Assembly: GCF_000018885.1 (NCBI RefSeq) | Contig: NC_010168.1 | Coordinates: forward strand, 2,852,001 to 2,916,000 | Origin: Renibacterium salmoninarum ATCC 33209 | GTDB taxonomy: Bacteria > Actinomycetota > Actinomycetes > Actinomycetales > Micrococcaceae | Direction: 5' to 3' | Length of the DNA: 64,000 nt | Part shown: positions 9,365-19,128 of the stretch, one piece after another | Numbering within the stretch: position 1 is the stretch's first letter | Layout: each line of letters begins with the position of its first letter | The notes under the pieces: model-generated | Seen by the model: only the letters and a program-made list of their open reading frames with translations | What the model was told of the DNA's origin: nothing | Databases searched by the model: none | Translations under genes and position numbers: made by a program

Positions 9365-10642
9365 ATGTAACCACCTCGAACCCTTGTCCCAGCTGCGCTA
9401 GCTGCTGCAGCGCTGATCGCGTTGACCGGTTGTGGGACCGGCCAGCCAGCACAAAGTTCCGCACCAACAATCACCGCGGGCGAGCATAACCACGCCAAAC
9501 CAGAAAATGCGAAAGAGCAGGCGGGTCCCACGGCGCGCCTGCTACTTACCACCTCGCAAGGCTTGCTTACCCTCGATGCCAAAACCCTCAAACCAGTAGG
9601 CGATCCCCTCTCCTTAGACGGGTTCATTCGCGTCAACCCGGCCGGAGATGGGCGGCACGTTTTGATCTCCACCGAAAAGGGCTTTGAAGCGTTCGACGCC
9701 GGAAGTTGGGAATTCCCGCACGGTGATCACTCACACTTCTATACGATGCCGCCAAAGCTAACCGGCACAGTGTTCCCTGCCGACCATCCCGGCCACGTAG
9801 TGACTCACGGCAAAACGGCGCTTTTTGCTGATGGAACTGGCGAAGTGACAGTTTTCGACCCCGCTGAATTAGGCGGCAAAGAGGAGCCAAAAACTGAGAA
9901 ACACCGCACCCCAGAACCGCACCACGGCGTCGCCGTCGCGCTGAAAAATGGGAACCTACTGACCACCCGCAGCAACGGTAAGGATCGAGTAGGCATCACC
10001 GTTCTGGACAAAATCGGCGACGGCGCGAAGGAAATCGCGCACGCGGCAAACTGCCCCGGCACACATGGTGAGGCGGTTGCGCAGGGCGAGGCCGTCGTCG
10101 TCGGCTGCACGGATGGTGCCTTGGTTTATCAGGACGGAAAAATCCACAAGGTGCAGGCTCCCGATGCGTACGGCCGGATTGGCAACCAAGCCGGCTCAGA
10201 CAAGTCACCGGTAGTGCTGGGCGATTACAAAGTCGACAAAACCGCGAAACTGGAGCGGCCTAGCAAAATCAGCCTGATTGACACCCGAACTGCGACGCTA
10301 AAACACGTCGATCTTGGCGCCAGCTACTCGTTCCACTCCTTGGGTCGCGGCCCGGCAGGTGAAGCTCTGGTTCTTGGCACGGACGGGTCTCTGCACGTCA
10401 TTGACCCGGAATCCGGCAGCGTCCGCAATAAGATTCCAGTCATTCCAGCTTGGACTGAACCCGAAGCGTGGCAAGAGACGCGCCCGGCGCTATTTGTCGA
10501 CGGCGCGACCGCTTATGTCACCGAACCTAGCCAGCAAAAAATTCACGCAGTAGATCTCGCGAGTGGTGCCGTGCTAAACACCGGAAATCTGCCATCAATC
10601 CCGAATGAACTGACCGGAACCAGCGGAAAATTTTACTCGTAA
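9365..10642 (+). pseudogene. AztD-like zinc-binding lipoprotein, damaged at codon 2
   Basis: The body (about 405 aa from 9422) is a beta-propeller-like protein with a His-rich N-terminal segment (GEHNHAKPENAKE) and further His clusters (GDHSHF), resembling the periplasmic zinc metallochaperone AztD. Upstream in the same frame the DNA encodes a lipoprotein signal, VPAALAAAALIALTGCG, ending at a lipobox cysteine. The only ATG in that frame (9365-9367) is followed at once by TAA (9368-9370), as if a CAA or AAA codon had mutated. Internal initiation (TTG at 9422) would lose the export signal. The rest of the frame is intact. The 3' end overlaps hpt tail to tail by 10 bases. No aztABC transporter genes are adjacent. 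Confidence 0.65.
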
Positions 10643-11184
10643 ACGTGCGGGGCCAAGGTGCCCACGAAGTCGAGGTTGCGGTACTTCTCAGCAAAATCTA
10701 GACCGTAGCCGACCACGAATTCGTTGGGAATGTCATAGCCGACGTATTTCACGTCAATTTCCACCTTGGCCGCCGCAGGCTTACGCAGCAACGTGCAAAT
10801 TTCCACCGAAGCCGGGCCGCGTGAAATCAAATTGGCGCGTAGCCAAGACAGTGTCAAACCTGAGTCGATGATGTCCTCGACGATGAGCACATGCTTGCCC
10901 ATCAGATCGGTTTCCAGATCCTTCAGAATTCGCACCACACCGGAAGACTGAGTGCCTGAGCCATAGGAAGAAACAGCCATCCAATCCATCGTGACATGGC
11001 TATGTAGCGCCCGCGCAAGATCGGCCATGATCATCACCGCGCCCTTGAGCACACCAACCAGCAATACATCCCGTCCCGCATAATCTGCGTCGACCTGAGC
11101 GGCGAGCTCAATGACTCGACTTTGGATTTGCTCCTTGGTGTAGAGAACGTGCTTGAGATCTGCTTCGACGTCGCTTGAATCCAC
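10633..11184 (-). CDS. hpt: hypoxanthine phosphoribosyltransferase
   Basis: Purine salvage enzyme (183 aa) converting hypoxanthine and guanine plus PRPP to IMP and GMP. The PRPP-binding signature VLIVEDIIDSGLT is visible at about residues 98-110, with the conserved GVLKGA loop near 44-49. It starts at GTG with GGAG upstream and follows tilS by 25 bases, the usual actinobacterial tilS-hpt pair. I expected ftsH next; instead two plus-strand genes intervene. Confidence 0.95.
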   Translation of the reverse strand: MDSSDVEADLKHVLYTKEQIQSRVIELAAQVDADYAGRDVLLVGVLKGAVMIMADLARALHSHVTMDWMAVSSYGSGTQSSGVVRILKDLETDLMGKHVLIVEDIIDSGLTLSWLRANLISRGPASVEICTLLRKPAAAKVEIDVKYVGYDIPNEFVVGYGLDFAEKYRNLDFVGTLAPHVYE

Positions 11185-11209
11185 CCGATGCTCCTGACTG
11201 GGTTAGAAC

Positions 11210-12301
11210 CTAATTGGCTTGGTTTGGCTGAGAAGGTCGTTTCAGTACTAGTTTCCCATAGCTTGGGCCGGAGTTTCGCGCCTGCCGATAGGCGCTGACT
11301 TTGCCCGCAAGTTGAACAGGCCCAGCCGAGCCATGCCGCCGCAATAACGCCTCCGCAGCTCGCAACCTTTCAAAGCTGGGCTGGGTTCCACCTAAGTGCA
11401 CGACGGCGAGCGCTAAGACTCGGTGCCGCAACGCGGGTGCTAACTGGTTGAGCTCCGCTTCGGAGAGCAGTACCTGCTCGGGCGCGAGCTCAGCAATCCG
11501 GTCAAACTCCGCTTGCGCGAGCTGATCCAGGAAGTCTGCGTCTTGGGCCAGGATCGAAGCTGAGCGGTAAAACGACTCCGCAATTCCGGGGCCAAGCTCA
11601 ACTTCGAGATACGGCAAAACATCGTGCCGGATTCGCGAGCGAGTAAAGCCCGGATCAGAATTACTGGGATCGCGCCAAGGCTCTAGCGATTCGACGGCGC
11701 AGATTGCCTCGGTCTCTTCGCGGCTTAGCGGCAAGAACGGGCGCAGGTGCACGCCACCGGGAAATTCACGCCGGGCGGGCATGCCGCTGAGCGATCGTGT
11801 TCCGGAACCGCGGGCCAGGCCAAGCATTACTTGTTCGGCCTGGTCATCCAGGGTGTGACCGAGCAATACTGCCACAGCACCGTGTTCGACGGCGGCCGCC
11901 TCCAGGGCACCGTAACGCGCCACCCGCGCGGAGTCTTCCGGCCCGCCCGGGCCAGCGACGACGTCGACCGTTCGGATCTCTACTGGCGCCAAGCCGAACG
12001 CTCGCAGCTTCGCAGCAGTCTGCTGTGCCACCGCTGCGCTGCCGTCTTGCAGGCCGTGATCGACGATGATGGCACCGACACGGAACGACTTCCGATTGTT
12101 GAAAAATGCGGCAACCGCCGCGAGCGCGAGCGAATCTGGCCCACCGCTGCAAGCCACCAGCACTAAGTCCGTTGCCTCCAACTCCGGCAATGCCTCGCGA
12201 AGGATCTTGCGCGCCTTACCCACCACTGGTTTGAGTCGACGGCGCGGGCCAGCGAAATCCGGTCGAGCCGAGACCGGACCGATTGATTCAGAGGATGACA
12301 C
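11210..12301 (-). CDS. tilS: tRNA(Ile)-lysidine synthase
   Basis: TilS (363 aa) attaches lysine to C34 of the CAU-anticodon tRNA-Ile so that it reads AUA. The N-type ATP pyrophosphatase P-loop SGGPDS is at residues 52-57, followed by the LGHTLDDQAEQ segment. It starts at GTG three bases after the zincin gene stop. Length is normal for actinobacteria, which lack the long C-terminal domain. Confidence 0.93.
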   Translation of the reverse strand: MSSSESIGPVSARPDFAGPRRRLKPVVGKARKILREALPELEATDLVLVACSGGPDSLALAAVAAFFNNRKSFRVGAIIVDHGLQDGSAAVAQQTAAKLRAFGLAPVEIRTVDVVAGPGGPEDSARVARYGALEAAAVEHGAVAVLLGHTLDDQAEQVMLGLARGSGTRSLSGMPARREFPGGVHLRPFLPLSREETEAICAVESLEPWRDPSNSDPGFTRSRIRHDVLPYLEVELGPGIAESFYRSASILAQDADFLDQLAQAEFDRIAELAPEQVLLSEAELNQLAPALRHRVLALAVVHLGGTQPSFERLRAAEALLRRHGSAGPVQLAGKVSAYRQARNSGPSYGKLVLKRPSQPNQAN

Positions 12302-12304
12302 GAA

Positions 12305-13399
12305 TCAGATACCCATCCGCTGCACCCATAAGGCGGGCTCGTGGATCTCAGTCTCAGTGGGAAGGTTTTCCACTGACTCCCAGACCGCGTTGAATCCAGA
12401 CATGCCAACCTCGGCAACGACGGCACGGACAAATCGCGCACCGTCGCTGTACTGGCGCATCTTTGCATCCAAGCCAAGCAAGTTGCGAATGAACTTCTCC
12501 ACTGCACCGCGGTCTTTGCCACGCGCATTGAAGCGCTGCCGAATGGTTTTCACGGTAGGCACGATTGACGCATCAACTGCATCCATTACGACGTTTGCGT
12601 GCCCTTCAAGCAAGCTCATGACCGCGGTCAGATGCGATAACGCAGCCTTCTCTTGCGGGTCCTGCAGAAGCCCCAGCAGCCCCCCGGACTTTTGCGGTTC
12701 GCTGCTGCCGGAACCGCGCACCGCGGAACCCAGGCGCCCACCCAGCGTGTCGATGTTTCCCAATAATAGGCCGCTTAGCTTGTCTACTTCAGAGAGCATG
12801 TGGTCTCGAAGCCACGGCGCAGCAGCAAATTGCACCCGATGTGTTTGTTCATGCAGGCAGACCCAAAGCCGGAAGTCGCTGGGGTCAACGCCCAGCTCGC
12901 GCTCGATCGAAATAATGTTTGGTGCCACTAATAACAGCCGCCCAGCCCTGGGTGCTGTTGAGCCGGCAGCCATCGCGGCGAAGGGATCGTATTGCCCCAG
13001 CACCTTTGAGGAGAGAAACGCCAGAATTCCACCCAATTGCGCGCCGGTCACGGTGCCACTGACCGCACGAGCAGCAGGCTTCAACACTTTTTCGGTACTT
13101 GCTTTTTCTTCAAGCCTGGCCAGCGTGGAAGCCAGCATCACGGAGAAGCTCTGGGTATTGGCTTTAGCCCAAGACGCCCTGTCTACGATCAGCACTTGCG
13201 AATCCCGCAGATCTGCGGCGGCATCCAAGCCGGTGATCTGATGAACATGCGGCACTGATTTGTCCGCCATTCGGCGCAGATCTGCGACGGCAGCGCCGAT
13301 TTCGCTGCTACTCAGGGTGGGTCCTGCTGGGGAGAGTCTTGCCGCCGTCGACGCTGCAAGCTCCCAGTTGATCAGATTCTGTTTCTGCAAAGCGTTCAC
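12305..13399 (-). CDS. zinc-dependent metalloprotease-like protein (actinobacterial zincin, 364 aa)
   Basis: Contains an HExxH zinc motif (HEQTH, residues 183-187) in LWVCLHEQTHRVQF. This matches the actinobacterial family annotated as zinc-dependent metalloprotease or F420-biosynthesis-associated protein that sits between dacB and tilS. Its substrate is not established. GTG start. Gene order dacB-zincin-tilS-hpt is the standard one in related genomes, from general knowledge. Confidence 0.85.
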   Translation of the reverse strand: MNALQKQNLINWELAASTAARLSPAGPTLSSSEIGAAVADLRRMADKSVPHVHQITGLDAAADLRDSQVLIVDRASWAKANTQSFSVMLASTLARLEEKASTEKVLKPAARAVSGTVTGAQLGGILAFLSSKVLGQYDPFAAMAAGSTAPRAGRLLLVAPNIISIERELGVDPSDFRLWVCLHEQTHRVQFAAAPWLRDHMLSEVDKLSGLLLGNIDTLGGRLGSAVRGSGSSEPQKSGGLLGLLQDPQEKAALSHLTAVMSLLEGHANVVMDAVDASIVPTVKTIRQRFNARGKDRGAVEKFIRNLLGLDAKMRQYSDGARFVRAVVAEVGMSGFNAVWESVENLPTETEIHEPALWVQRMGI

Positions 13400-13457
13400 G
13401 GAACCATCACATCACAGATACTTCCGTCCAGACCGTCCTGCCGCTATCGGCTGAATT

Positions 13458-14882
13458 TCAACGGCAGCCACAACCGGCTAGCACGGCAGCCGCCTTGTCT
13501 AAAAGTGGTTGCGCGGCTGCACTACCAGCATTGAAGTCGTTGGCCATCAAAGAGAAGATCAATAACCGCCCATCCAGATCGACCACGTAGCCAGTCAACG
13601 TCATCACGGTGTTGAGTGTGCCGGTTTTCGCCCTAATGAGACCTGCTGCATTTGAAGTTGCCGCGGTTCCATATCGGTTTTCCAAAGTCCCGCTCAAGCC
13701 TGCGATCGGCAAGCCGTCCACCGCGCGTCGAACATTCGCGTCAGGGCCCTGAGTCATGAGACGCATTACTTGGCCCAGAAGTGCCGCACTGACCCGATCA
13801 GCGGGTGCCAGACCACAATTGTCAAAGATTTTCAGCCCCTCGGTGGCCAGGCCCAGCCCCTTGACGGTTGATTCGGTCACGGCAATTGAGTCGTCGGAGC
13901 TGCCAGATTTTTGCTGCGAGATTGCGCTCATCCGAGCCAGCACTTCGGCAACGAAATTGTCCGAATTTTGCAACATGTAACCGACTTGCTCGGCGATTGT
14001 CGCTGACTGTACCGAGGCTAAGACATTCTTGGTCGTGTCATTGAGCGTCAAATCTGCCCCGGCGGCTCGAACAGAATCCACGCTGGCGGGCAGGCCAGCT
14101 TGGCTCAAGGCGGCGGCAAAAGCTTGTGCGGAGGCAAAAGCTGAGTCTTTTGGCCGGCCAGCGACTGATTTAACGTCAGCACGGGCCGAATTGACGGCAA
14201 GCGGAAAAATCGGTGCAATCTCGCCCACGGCAACATCGCCTGGATCCCACGCCGGGTTGAGTGCTGGACCGGTGAAGATCGAGTCATCAATTATTACGCG
14301 TAGCGGAGCTGGGCCGGCGGAACCAGCGAGCGCGGCAACTACTCGCTGCGCAAGCGTGGCTAATCCGGCATGGCCGTTGACCGCGCCAGCTACGGATTCA
14401 CCGGCAGCCAAAAGCGAATCGCCACCGGCGCGGAGCACAATCGTGCCCGGCTCGGTACCGCGAAAAACCTTGGTTTCCAAACGTGAGTCTGCGCCAAGAT
14501 TTTTCAACACGGCGGCGGCAGTTAGTAGCTTCAAGTTGGAAGCAGGAATCGACGGCGCCTCTGATTTACGATCAAAAAGCACCGCTCCGCTGGCCGCATC
14601 CAGCACTTGGGCGGTGAAATTCCCTTGATCCGACACCAAAATTGAATCCAGTAACGGGCCCAACTTTGCGGCATCCACCTTGGCAGCATCTGGCTTAAGC
14701 GATCCGGCAAGAGTTACTTGGCTGAGCGCGGACGGCGGCTGTTGCAAGGCAGGCAGGTTAGCGAGTTGAGCCTCTGCTGGCGGTAAAAAAGCTGGGATCG
14801 CGTTGACCACAACGGGGATTGAAAGCGCAGCGAGTGCCAATGTCAACAACCCGGTTTGCAGGATGCGGGCCGTTCGGCGCAT
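13458..14882 (-). CDS. dacB: D-alanyl-D-alanine carboxypeptidase / endopeptidase (PBP4, S13)
   Basis: Exported peptidoglycan hydrolase (474 aa). An N-terminal signal/anchor helix (about 9-29) precedes the penicillin-binding domain. The three S13 motifs are visible: SxxK as SNLK (about 115-118), SxN as SDN (in NSDNFVAEVL) and KTG in RAKTGTL near residue 416. The ATG at 14882 is preferred over the adjacent TTG because AAGGA precedes it at good spacing. Divergent from ppa. Confidence 0.93.
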   Translation of the reverse strand: MRRTARILQTGLLTLALAALSIPVVVNAIPAFLPPAEAQLANLPALQQPPSALSQVTLAGSLKPDAAKVDAAKLGPLLDSILVSDQGNFTAQVLDAASGAVLFDRKSEAPSIPASNLKLLTAAAVLKNLGADSRLETKVFRGTEPGTIVLRAGGDSLLAAGESVAGAVNGHAGLATLAQRVVAALAGSAGPAPLRVIIDDSIFTGPALNPAWDPGDVAVGEIAPIFPLAVNSARADVKSVAGRPKDSAFASAQAFAAALSQAGLPASVDSVRAAGADLTLNDTTKNVLASVQSATIAEQVGYMLQNSDNFVAEVLARMSAISQQKSGSSDDSIAVTESTVKGLGLATEGLKIFDNCGLAPADRVSAALLGQVMRLMTQGPDANVRRAVDGLPIAGLSGTLENRYGTAATSNAAGLIRAKTGTLNTVMTLTGYVVDLDGRLLIFSLMANDFNAGSAAAQPLLDKAAAVLAGCGCR

Positions 14883-15025
14883 CAACTGTCCTTACTTCAG
14901 GCCCTCTAGCTAAGTCGCGCAGAAGGTCAATTCAATTCTTTGGTGCGGCTTATACGCCTATATCCTCATAATAGACGGAGCCGAAGGTTCCCATGGCATT
15001 TTTCGAATCCTCAGAAGGAGCGCAA

Positions 15026-15517
15026 ATGAAGCATGATGTGACAATCGAGATCCCCCGCGGCTCACGAGTCAAGTATGAAGTGGACCATGAGACCGGCCGA
15101 GTGCGCCTGGACCGGATTCTGTTCACGGCAATGCAGTACCCCACGCATTACGGCTTCTTTGACAACACGCTTGGCGAAGACGGCGACCCGTTGGATGCAC
15201 TCGTTTTGCTGCAGGAATACGACCTGCACCCCGGCGTGGTCTTGGAAGCACGCCCGATTGCGGTCTTCAACATGACCGACGACGACGGCGGAGACGCCAA
15301 AGTTCTCTGCGTACTTGACGATCCGCGTTACGCGCACATTCAAGAGCTGTCCGACGTCGAAGAATTCTTGGTCAAGGAGATCGAGCACTTCTTCACGCAT
15401 TACAAAGACTTGGAGCCGGGTAAGTGGGTCAAGGCTGAAGGCTGGGCGGACAAGGCAGCTGCCGAGGCAGAGCTTGAAGCTTCGATCAAGCGCTTCGCCG
15501 AGACCGAAGGTCACTAG
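15026..15517 (+). CDS. ppa: inorganic pyrophosphatase
   Basis: Family I soluble pyrophosphatase (163 aa) hydrolysing PPi to phosphate. The active-site signature is [11 protein letters not shown], with [11 protein letters not shown] at the start. The ATG at 15026 has AGAAGGAG upstream, so an in-frame ATG 33 bases earlier is rejected. Divergent from dacB and convergent with the HAD phosphatase. A large hairpin follows its stop by six bases. Confidence 0.96.
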   Translation: MKHDVTIEIPRGSRVKYEVDHETGRVRLDRILFTAMQYPTHYGFFDNTLGEDGDPLDALVLLQEYDLHPGVVLEARPIAVFNMTDDDGGDAKVLCVLDDPRYAHIQELSDVEEFLVKEIEHFFTHYKDLEPGKWVKAEGWADKAAAEAELEASIKRFAETEGH

Positions 15518-15523
15518 CGCACG

Positions 15524-15613
15524 CTGAACGGGCACGCACGTCTAATTTGCACTTTGCGGGTAGGAAGGTTCCTGCCCGCAAAGTGCATCGATTGGGTGTG
15601 CGTGCCCGTTCAG
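15524..15613. terminator. large two-tier hairpin between convergent ppa and HAD gene
   Basis: Outer 16-bp stem (15524-15539 with 15598-15613, containing GAACGGGCACGCAC) and inner 13-bp stem (15548-15560 with 15575-15587, TGCACTTTGCGGG). They are separated by internal loops of 8 and 10 bases. Position between convergent stops suggests a bidirectional terminator, but there is no T-tract on either side. Confidence 0.7.
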
Positions 15614-15639
15614 GTTTAAGCGAATCTGGCTGGGAGAAT

Positions 15640-16482
15640 TTAGAGCAGGCTGCGCAATACCTGGGCCGCGCCGTCGTCATACACAGTGCCGGTGATTTCG
15701 GTCGCCGCTTCCTGAACACCTTGCGGTGCTTGCCCCATGGCAACGCCTCGGTGCGCCCAACGAAGCATTTCGACGTCGTTGAACCCGTCCCCGACGGCGA
15801 CAGTCGCTTCCCTGCCCAAAGCAAGATCTGCTCGGAGCTTTTCTAGCGCGGACGCCTTTGTTACACCTGCGGCGGCAATGTCGAGCCAAGACGACCAACC
15901 AACTGCGTAGTCGACGCCGGGCAGACCAATACCTTGCACAGCTGCCTCAAAATCCGCCAGTGGCAGGTCTTTGCTATGCACCACTACCCGCACGGCTTCT
16001 GCATCGAGAAGCTCCTCGAAATCAACGCTCCGCGCCTGGATGCCAAAGCTCGCGTCTTGAAAGCTGCTGGTGGAAAGGAACTCGCCGTCAGCAATTTCGA
16101 CCGCAAACAGTGCAGCTGGCAGGATGCCCCGCAAAGCGGTCAGAGCTGTTCGAGGCGAAAATGTCTCCCTGCGGACCACTTCAAAACCTGAGGGCAGCTC
16201 GGGGTTTAGTTTGATGGTGACGCCACCGTTGCTGCAGACGCCATAGCCGGTTTGCAGGCCAATTTTCTCAATCACCGGCAACGTGGCTCCGAGCGAACGT
16301 CCCGTGGCGATAATTACCTGATGGCCGGCGTCGACGACGGCGCGCGCCGCATCGCGAACCTCATCCGTCATAGCGCCATCGTGGTCTACCAGCGTGCCGT
16401 CAACGTCCAAGGCGACGAGTTTTTGATCAGTTTTTCTCCGGTCTTCGATGCCAGAGGCTGAATATTCAGTCATAGTTTCCAT
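15640..16482 (-). CDS. HAD-superfamily (Cof-type) phosphatase
   Basis: About 280 aa. The HAD nucleophile motif DVDGT (about 26-30) opens the protein, the motif II segment VIIATGRS follows, and motifs III/IV are in VAVGDGFNDVEML (Gly-Asp-Gly-x-Asn-Asp) near the C-terminus. This is the Cof/YidA-type layout acting on sugar phosphates or similar. The physiological substrate cannot be read from sequence. The start could be the first ATG or the ATG nine bases downstream. Confidence 0.88.
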   Translation of the reverse strand: METMTEYSASGIEDRRKTDQKLVALDVDGTLVDHDGAMTDEVRDAARAVVDAGHQVIIATGRSLGATLPVIEKIGLQTGYGVCSNGGVTIKLNPELPSGFEVVRRETFSPRTALTALRGILPAALFAVEIADGEFLSTSSFQDASFGIQARSVDFEELLDAEAVRVVVHSKDLPLADFEAAVQGIGLPGVDYAVGWSSWLDIAAAGVTKASALEKLRADLALGREATVAVGDGFNDVEMLRWAHRGVAMGQAPQGVQEAATEITGTVYDDGAAQVLRSLL

Positions 16483-16548
16483 AATCCCAGTGAAACAGAT
16501 CGACGGGCGTGCTCCTAGGACTCAGGGCACAGCGACCGTGAACTAGAG

Positions 16549-16560
16549 GTGAATATTCAC
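16549..16560. promoter_or_regulatory. 12-bp perfect palindrome upstream of the HAD gene
   Basis: GTGAATATTCAC lies 67 bases before the first HAD start codon, in the right region for an operator. No regulator is identified. The sequence is fully self-complementary. Confidence 0.35.
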
Positions 16561-16607
16561 AGCTTCATCCCCAGTGTGAGTGTTAACCTTCGACACTTTT
16601 ACACACC

Positions 16608-16695
16608 GGGTTCACCACTTTTAGACGTCCTCTGCCTCAGGTACAACCCAAAAAGGTAGAAAATTACTCAAACAGCCACAGAAAGTGGTGAACCC
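16608..16695. repeat. 14-bp inverted repeat with a 59-bp spacer between serS and the HAD gene
   Basis: GGGTTCACCACTTT (16608-16621) recurs inverted at 16682-16695. The second arm begins 15 bases downstream of the serS stop on the minus strand. It may be part of the serS terminator or of a structured leader of the HAD transcript. Confidence 0.5.
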
Positions 16696-16710
16696 TGTTG
16701 CAGAAAATCC

Positions 16711-17991
16711 TTAGACCAGCTCGATGGTCGCCAGTCCGCCCAGGTAAGGACGAAGCTTTTCCGGGACGGTCACGGTACCGTCAGCGTTCTGGTGGTTCTC
16801 CAGAATCGCCATAATCCAGCGCGTCGTAGCCAAAGTACCGTTGAGCGTAGCCACTGCTCGGGTGCCTTTGGCATCTTCGCCGGGAATACGCTCGCGAATA
16901 TTGAGCCTGCGCGCTTGGAACCCAGTGCAGTTGGATGTTGAGGTGAGCTCCCGGTACTGACCTTGGCTGGGCACCCACGCCTCACAGTCGAACTTGCGCG
17001 CTGCAGACAAACCCAAATCGCCAGCAGCAGTGTCAATTACCCGATACGGCACCTCCAGTTTGCCCAGCATTTCCTCTTCCCAAGCAAGCATTCGCGCGTG
17101 CTCCGCTTCAGCTTCTTCCAAGGGGATGTAAGCGAACATCTCAAGTTTGTTGAATTGGTGCACCCTAATAATCCCGCGGGTGTCTTTTCCAGCCGATCCA
17201 GCCTCGCGACGGTAGCAGGAGGACCAACCGGCGTAGCGAATTGGGCCTTTGCTCAGATCAATAATCTCGTCGCTGTGATAACCCGCAAGCGCAACTTCGG
17301 AGGTTCCAACAAGGTAAAGGTCGTCCTTTTCCAGCCGGTAAATTTCATCATCATGCTTGACATCAAATCCGGTGCCAGCCATTGTTTCCGGTCGAACCAA
17401 AGTCGGGGTAATCATCGGAATGAAGCCGTAGCTAGTCGCCTGATCTAGCGCCATATTCATCAGCGCGATCTCCAGCCGAGCAACCGGGCCCTTCAAGAAG
17501 CTAAAGCGTGCGCCTGAAACTTTTGCTCCGCGCTCCATATCGATGCCACCAATAAGCTCGCCGATTTCTAGATGGTCGCGCGGCGCAAAGCCAGCCGCGG
17601 CAAAATCGCGAGGCTCTCCGACTGTCTTAACCAGCGCAAAGTCGTCTTCGTCACCGGTGGGCACGCCGTCGATAATCAGGTTGGGAAACGCCCGCACCAA
17701 CTCGTCTTGTTCGCCCTGAGCCAGATCCGCCGCCGCCGAGGACGCTTTCACTCGCGCGGCGAGATCCTTAACCTGGGCCAGCAATTCCTGTTTTTCCTCG
17801 CCTTTGGCCGCGGCCACTCTCTTGCCAAAGGCATTTTGCTCGGCCCGCAGTGCTTCGAACGAGGTGATAGCGCTTTTACGAGATTGGTCGGCGGAGATGA
17901 TCGCATCCACCATAGATTCCTTGTCACCGCGCGCACGTTGGCTAGCACGGTACTTTTCCGGGTTCTCGTTCAAGTCTTTGACGTCGATCAT
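16711..17991 (-). CDS. serS: seryl-tRNA synthetase
   Basis: Class II synthetase (426 aa) charging tRNA-Ser. An N-terminal coiled-coil arm (about residues 30-100, rich in Ala/Glu/Lys/Arg) precedes the catalytic core. Motif 2 ([21 protein letters not shown]) and motif 3 ([16 protein letters not shown]) are visible. The start [11 protein letters not shown] at 17991 is standard; the frame extends 20 codons further upstream without support. A TATAGG box 16 bases before the ATG suggests a very short leader. Confidence 0.95.
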   Translation of the reverse strand: MIDVKDLNENPEKYRASQRARGDKESMVDAIISADQSRKSAITSFEALRAEQNAFGKRVAAAKGEEKQELLAQVKDLAARVKASSAAADLAQGEQDELVRAFPNLIIDGVPTGDEDDFALVKTVGEPRDFAAAGFAPRDHLEIGELIGGIDMERGAKVSGARFSFLKGPVARLEIALMNMALDQATSYGFIPMITPTLVRPETMAGTGFDVKHDDEIYRLEKDDLYLVGTSEVALAGYHSDEIIDLSKGPIRYAGWSSCYRREAGSAGKDTRGIIRVHQFNKLEMFAYIPLEEAEAEHARMLAWEEEMLGKLEVPYRVIDTAAGDLGLSAARKFDCEAWVPSQGQYRELTSTSNCTGFQARRLNIRERIPGEDAKGTRAVATLNGTLATTRWIMAILENHQNADGTVTVPEKLRPYLGGLATIELV

Positions 17992-18070
17992 GAGCACAAG
18001 CCTATAGCTTGGGCGGGCTATCGAGTCAGTCGTCATTTCAGGGCCCAGCACCCACTAAGGTTTAAGAACC

Positions 18071-19123
18071 ATGACACCTACCCTTTGGATCGCGATCATC
18101 GCCATCGCTGCGATCGCCATATTCATCGTGAGCTGGTGGGGTGTGGGCAAGTTGCAGCAGAAACACACTCGAAGTGCCGTCGGCGAAGCCGCGCAGATAA
18201 TACCGGCCGGTAAGCAAAAGGTCGCGGTAATTCTCAACCCGGTCAAAGCTCAAGCCGCCCAAGCTCAAGCCTCCATCCGCGAAGCCGTTGCTTCGGCCAA
18301 TTGGCCAGAGCCGCTGTTCCTCGAAACGACCGTTGCGGACCCGGGCTACTCGCAGGCAAGAAAGGCCTTGAGCTGGGGCGCCGACGTCGTTCTGGTAGGC
18401 GGCGGCGACGGCACTGTGCGCGTTGTTGCTGAAGTGCTCAAACATACCGACACTGCGATGGGCTTAGTGCCACTGGGCACCGGGAATCTGTTGGCTCGCA
18501 ATTTGGAGTTGAGCATCAATGATCTCGAATCCAACGTGCAGACCGCATTATTTGGGCTGCAAAGGCGCATCGACACCGCCACGATGGAACTGGAAAACTC
18601 GGTGTCAGGTGCACATTCGGTGCACACCTTCCTAGTTATTGGCGGCGTCGGACTCGACGCCGAGGTTGTTGGCGACACCAATGACGATCTCAAAAAGTCT
18701 GTCGGCTGGCTCGCGTATAGCGAAGCAGGCGTCCGGCATTTACCCGGGCGTCGGAAAAAGATCGCGATAGCAATGGACGGCGCACCGGCTCAGCAACGCA
18801 AGGTTCGCTCGGTACTTTTCGCCAACTGCGGACTTTTACCCGGCGGAATTGATTTCATTCCGGGTGCGCTAATCGACGACGGAATTCTTGACGTCGTCGT
18901 GATGAGCCCGCGCAGCGCCCTTGGCTGGATGGCCATGATGGGGAAAGTCGTCTTCAAACACAATCGAAAACTGCCAGTGATCGATTTCTATCGCTCACAA
19001 AACGTGGTTTTACGGACTGCCGTCCCGGAAGAGACACAGCTCGACGGCGACCCCTCGGGTAAAGCCACCAAAGTCACCGTAGCGGTTGAGTCACAAGCGC
19101 TCTTAATAAGAGTGAAGTCCTAG
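18071..19123 (+). CDS. diacylglycerol/sphingosine kinase-like lipid kinase (DAGK_cat)
   Basis: 350 aa with an N-terminal transmembrane helix (about 4-22). The DAGK catalytic domain has the nucleotide-binding GGGDGT (110-115) and LGTGNLLARNL. The family phosphorylates lipids such as diacylglycerol; the actual substrate is unknown. AAGG precedes the ATG. Divergent from serS. Confidence 0.87.
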   Translation: MTPTLWIAIIAIAAIAIFIVSWWGVGKLQQKHTRSAVGEAAQIIPAGKQKVAVILNPVKAQAAQAQASIREAVASANWPEPLFLETTVADPGYSQARKALSWGADVVLVGGGDGTVRVVAEVLKHTDTAMGLVPLGTGNLLARNLELSINDLESNVQTALFGLQRRIDTATMELENSVSGAHSVHTFLVIGGVGLDAEVVGDTNDDLKKSVGWLAYSEAGVRHLPGRRKKIAIAMDGAPAQQRKVRSVLFANCGLLPGGIDFIPGALIDDGILDVVVMSPRSALGWMAMMGKVVFKHNRKLPVIDFYRSQNVVLRTAVPEETQLDGDPSGKATKVTVAVESQALLIRVKS

Positions 19124-19128
19124 CGCCG

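Noticed and set aside
12066..13241. 391-codon open frame on the plus strand
   Set aside because: It lies antisense to tilS and the zincin gene, both with clear motifs; its product is low-complexity Ser/Arg/Pro without similarity.
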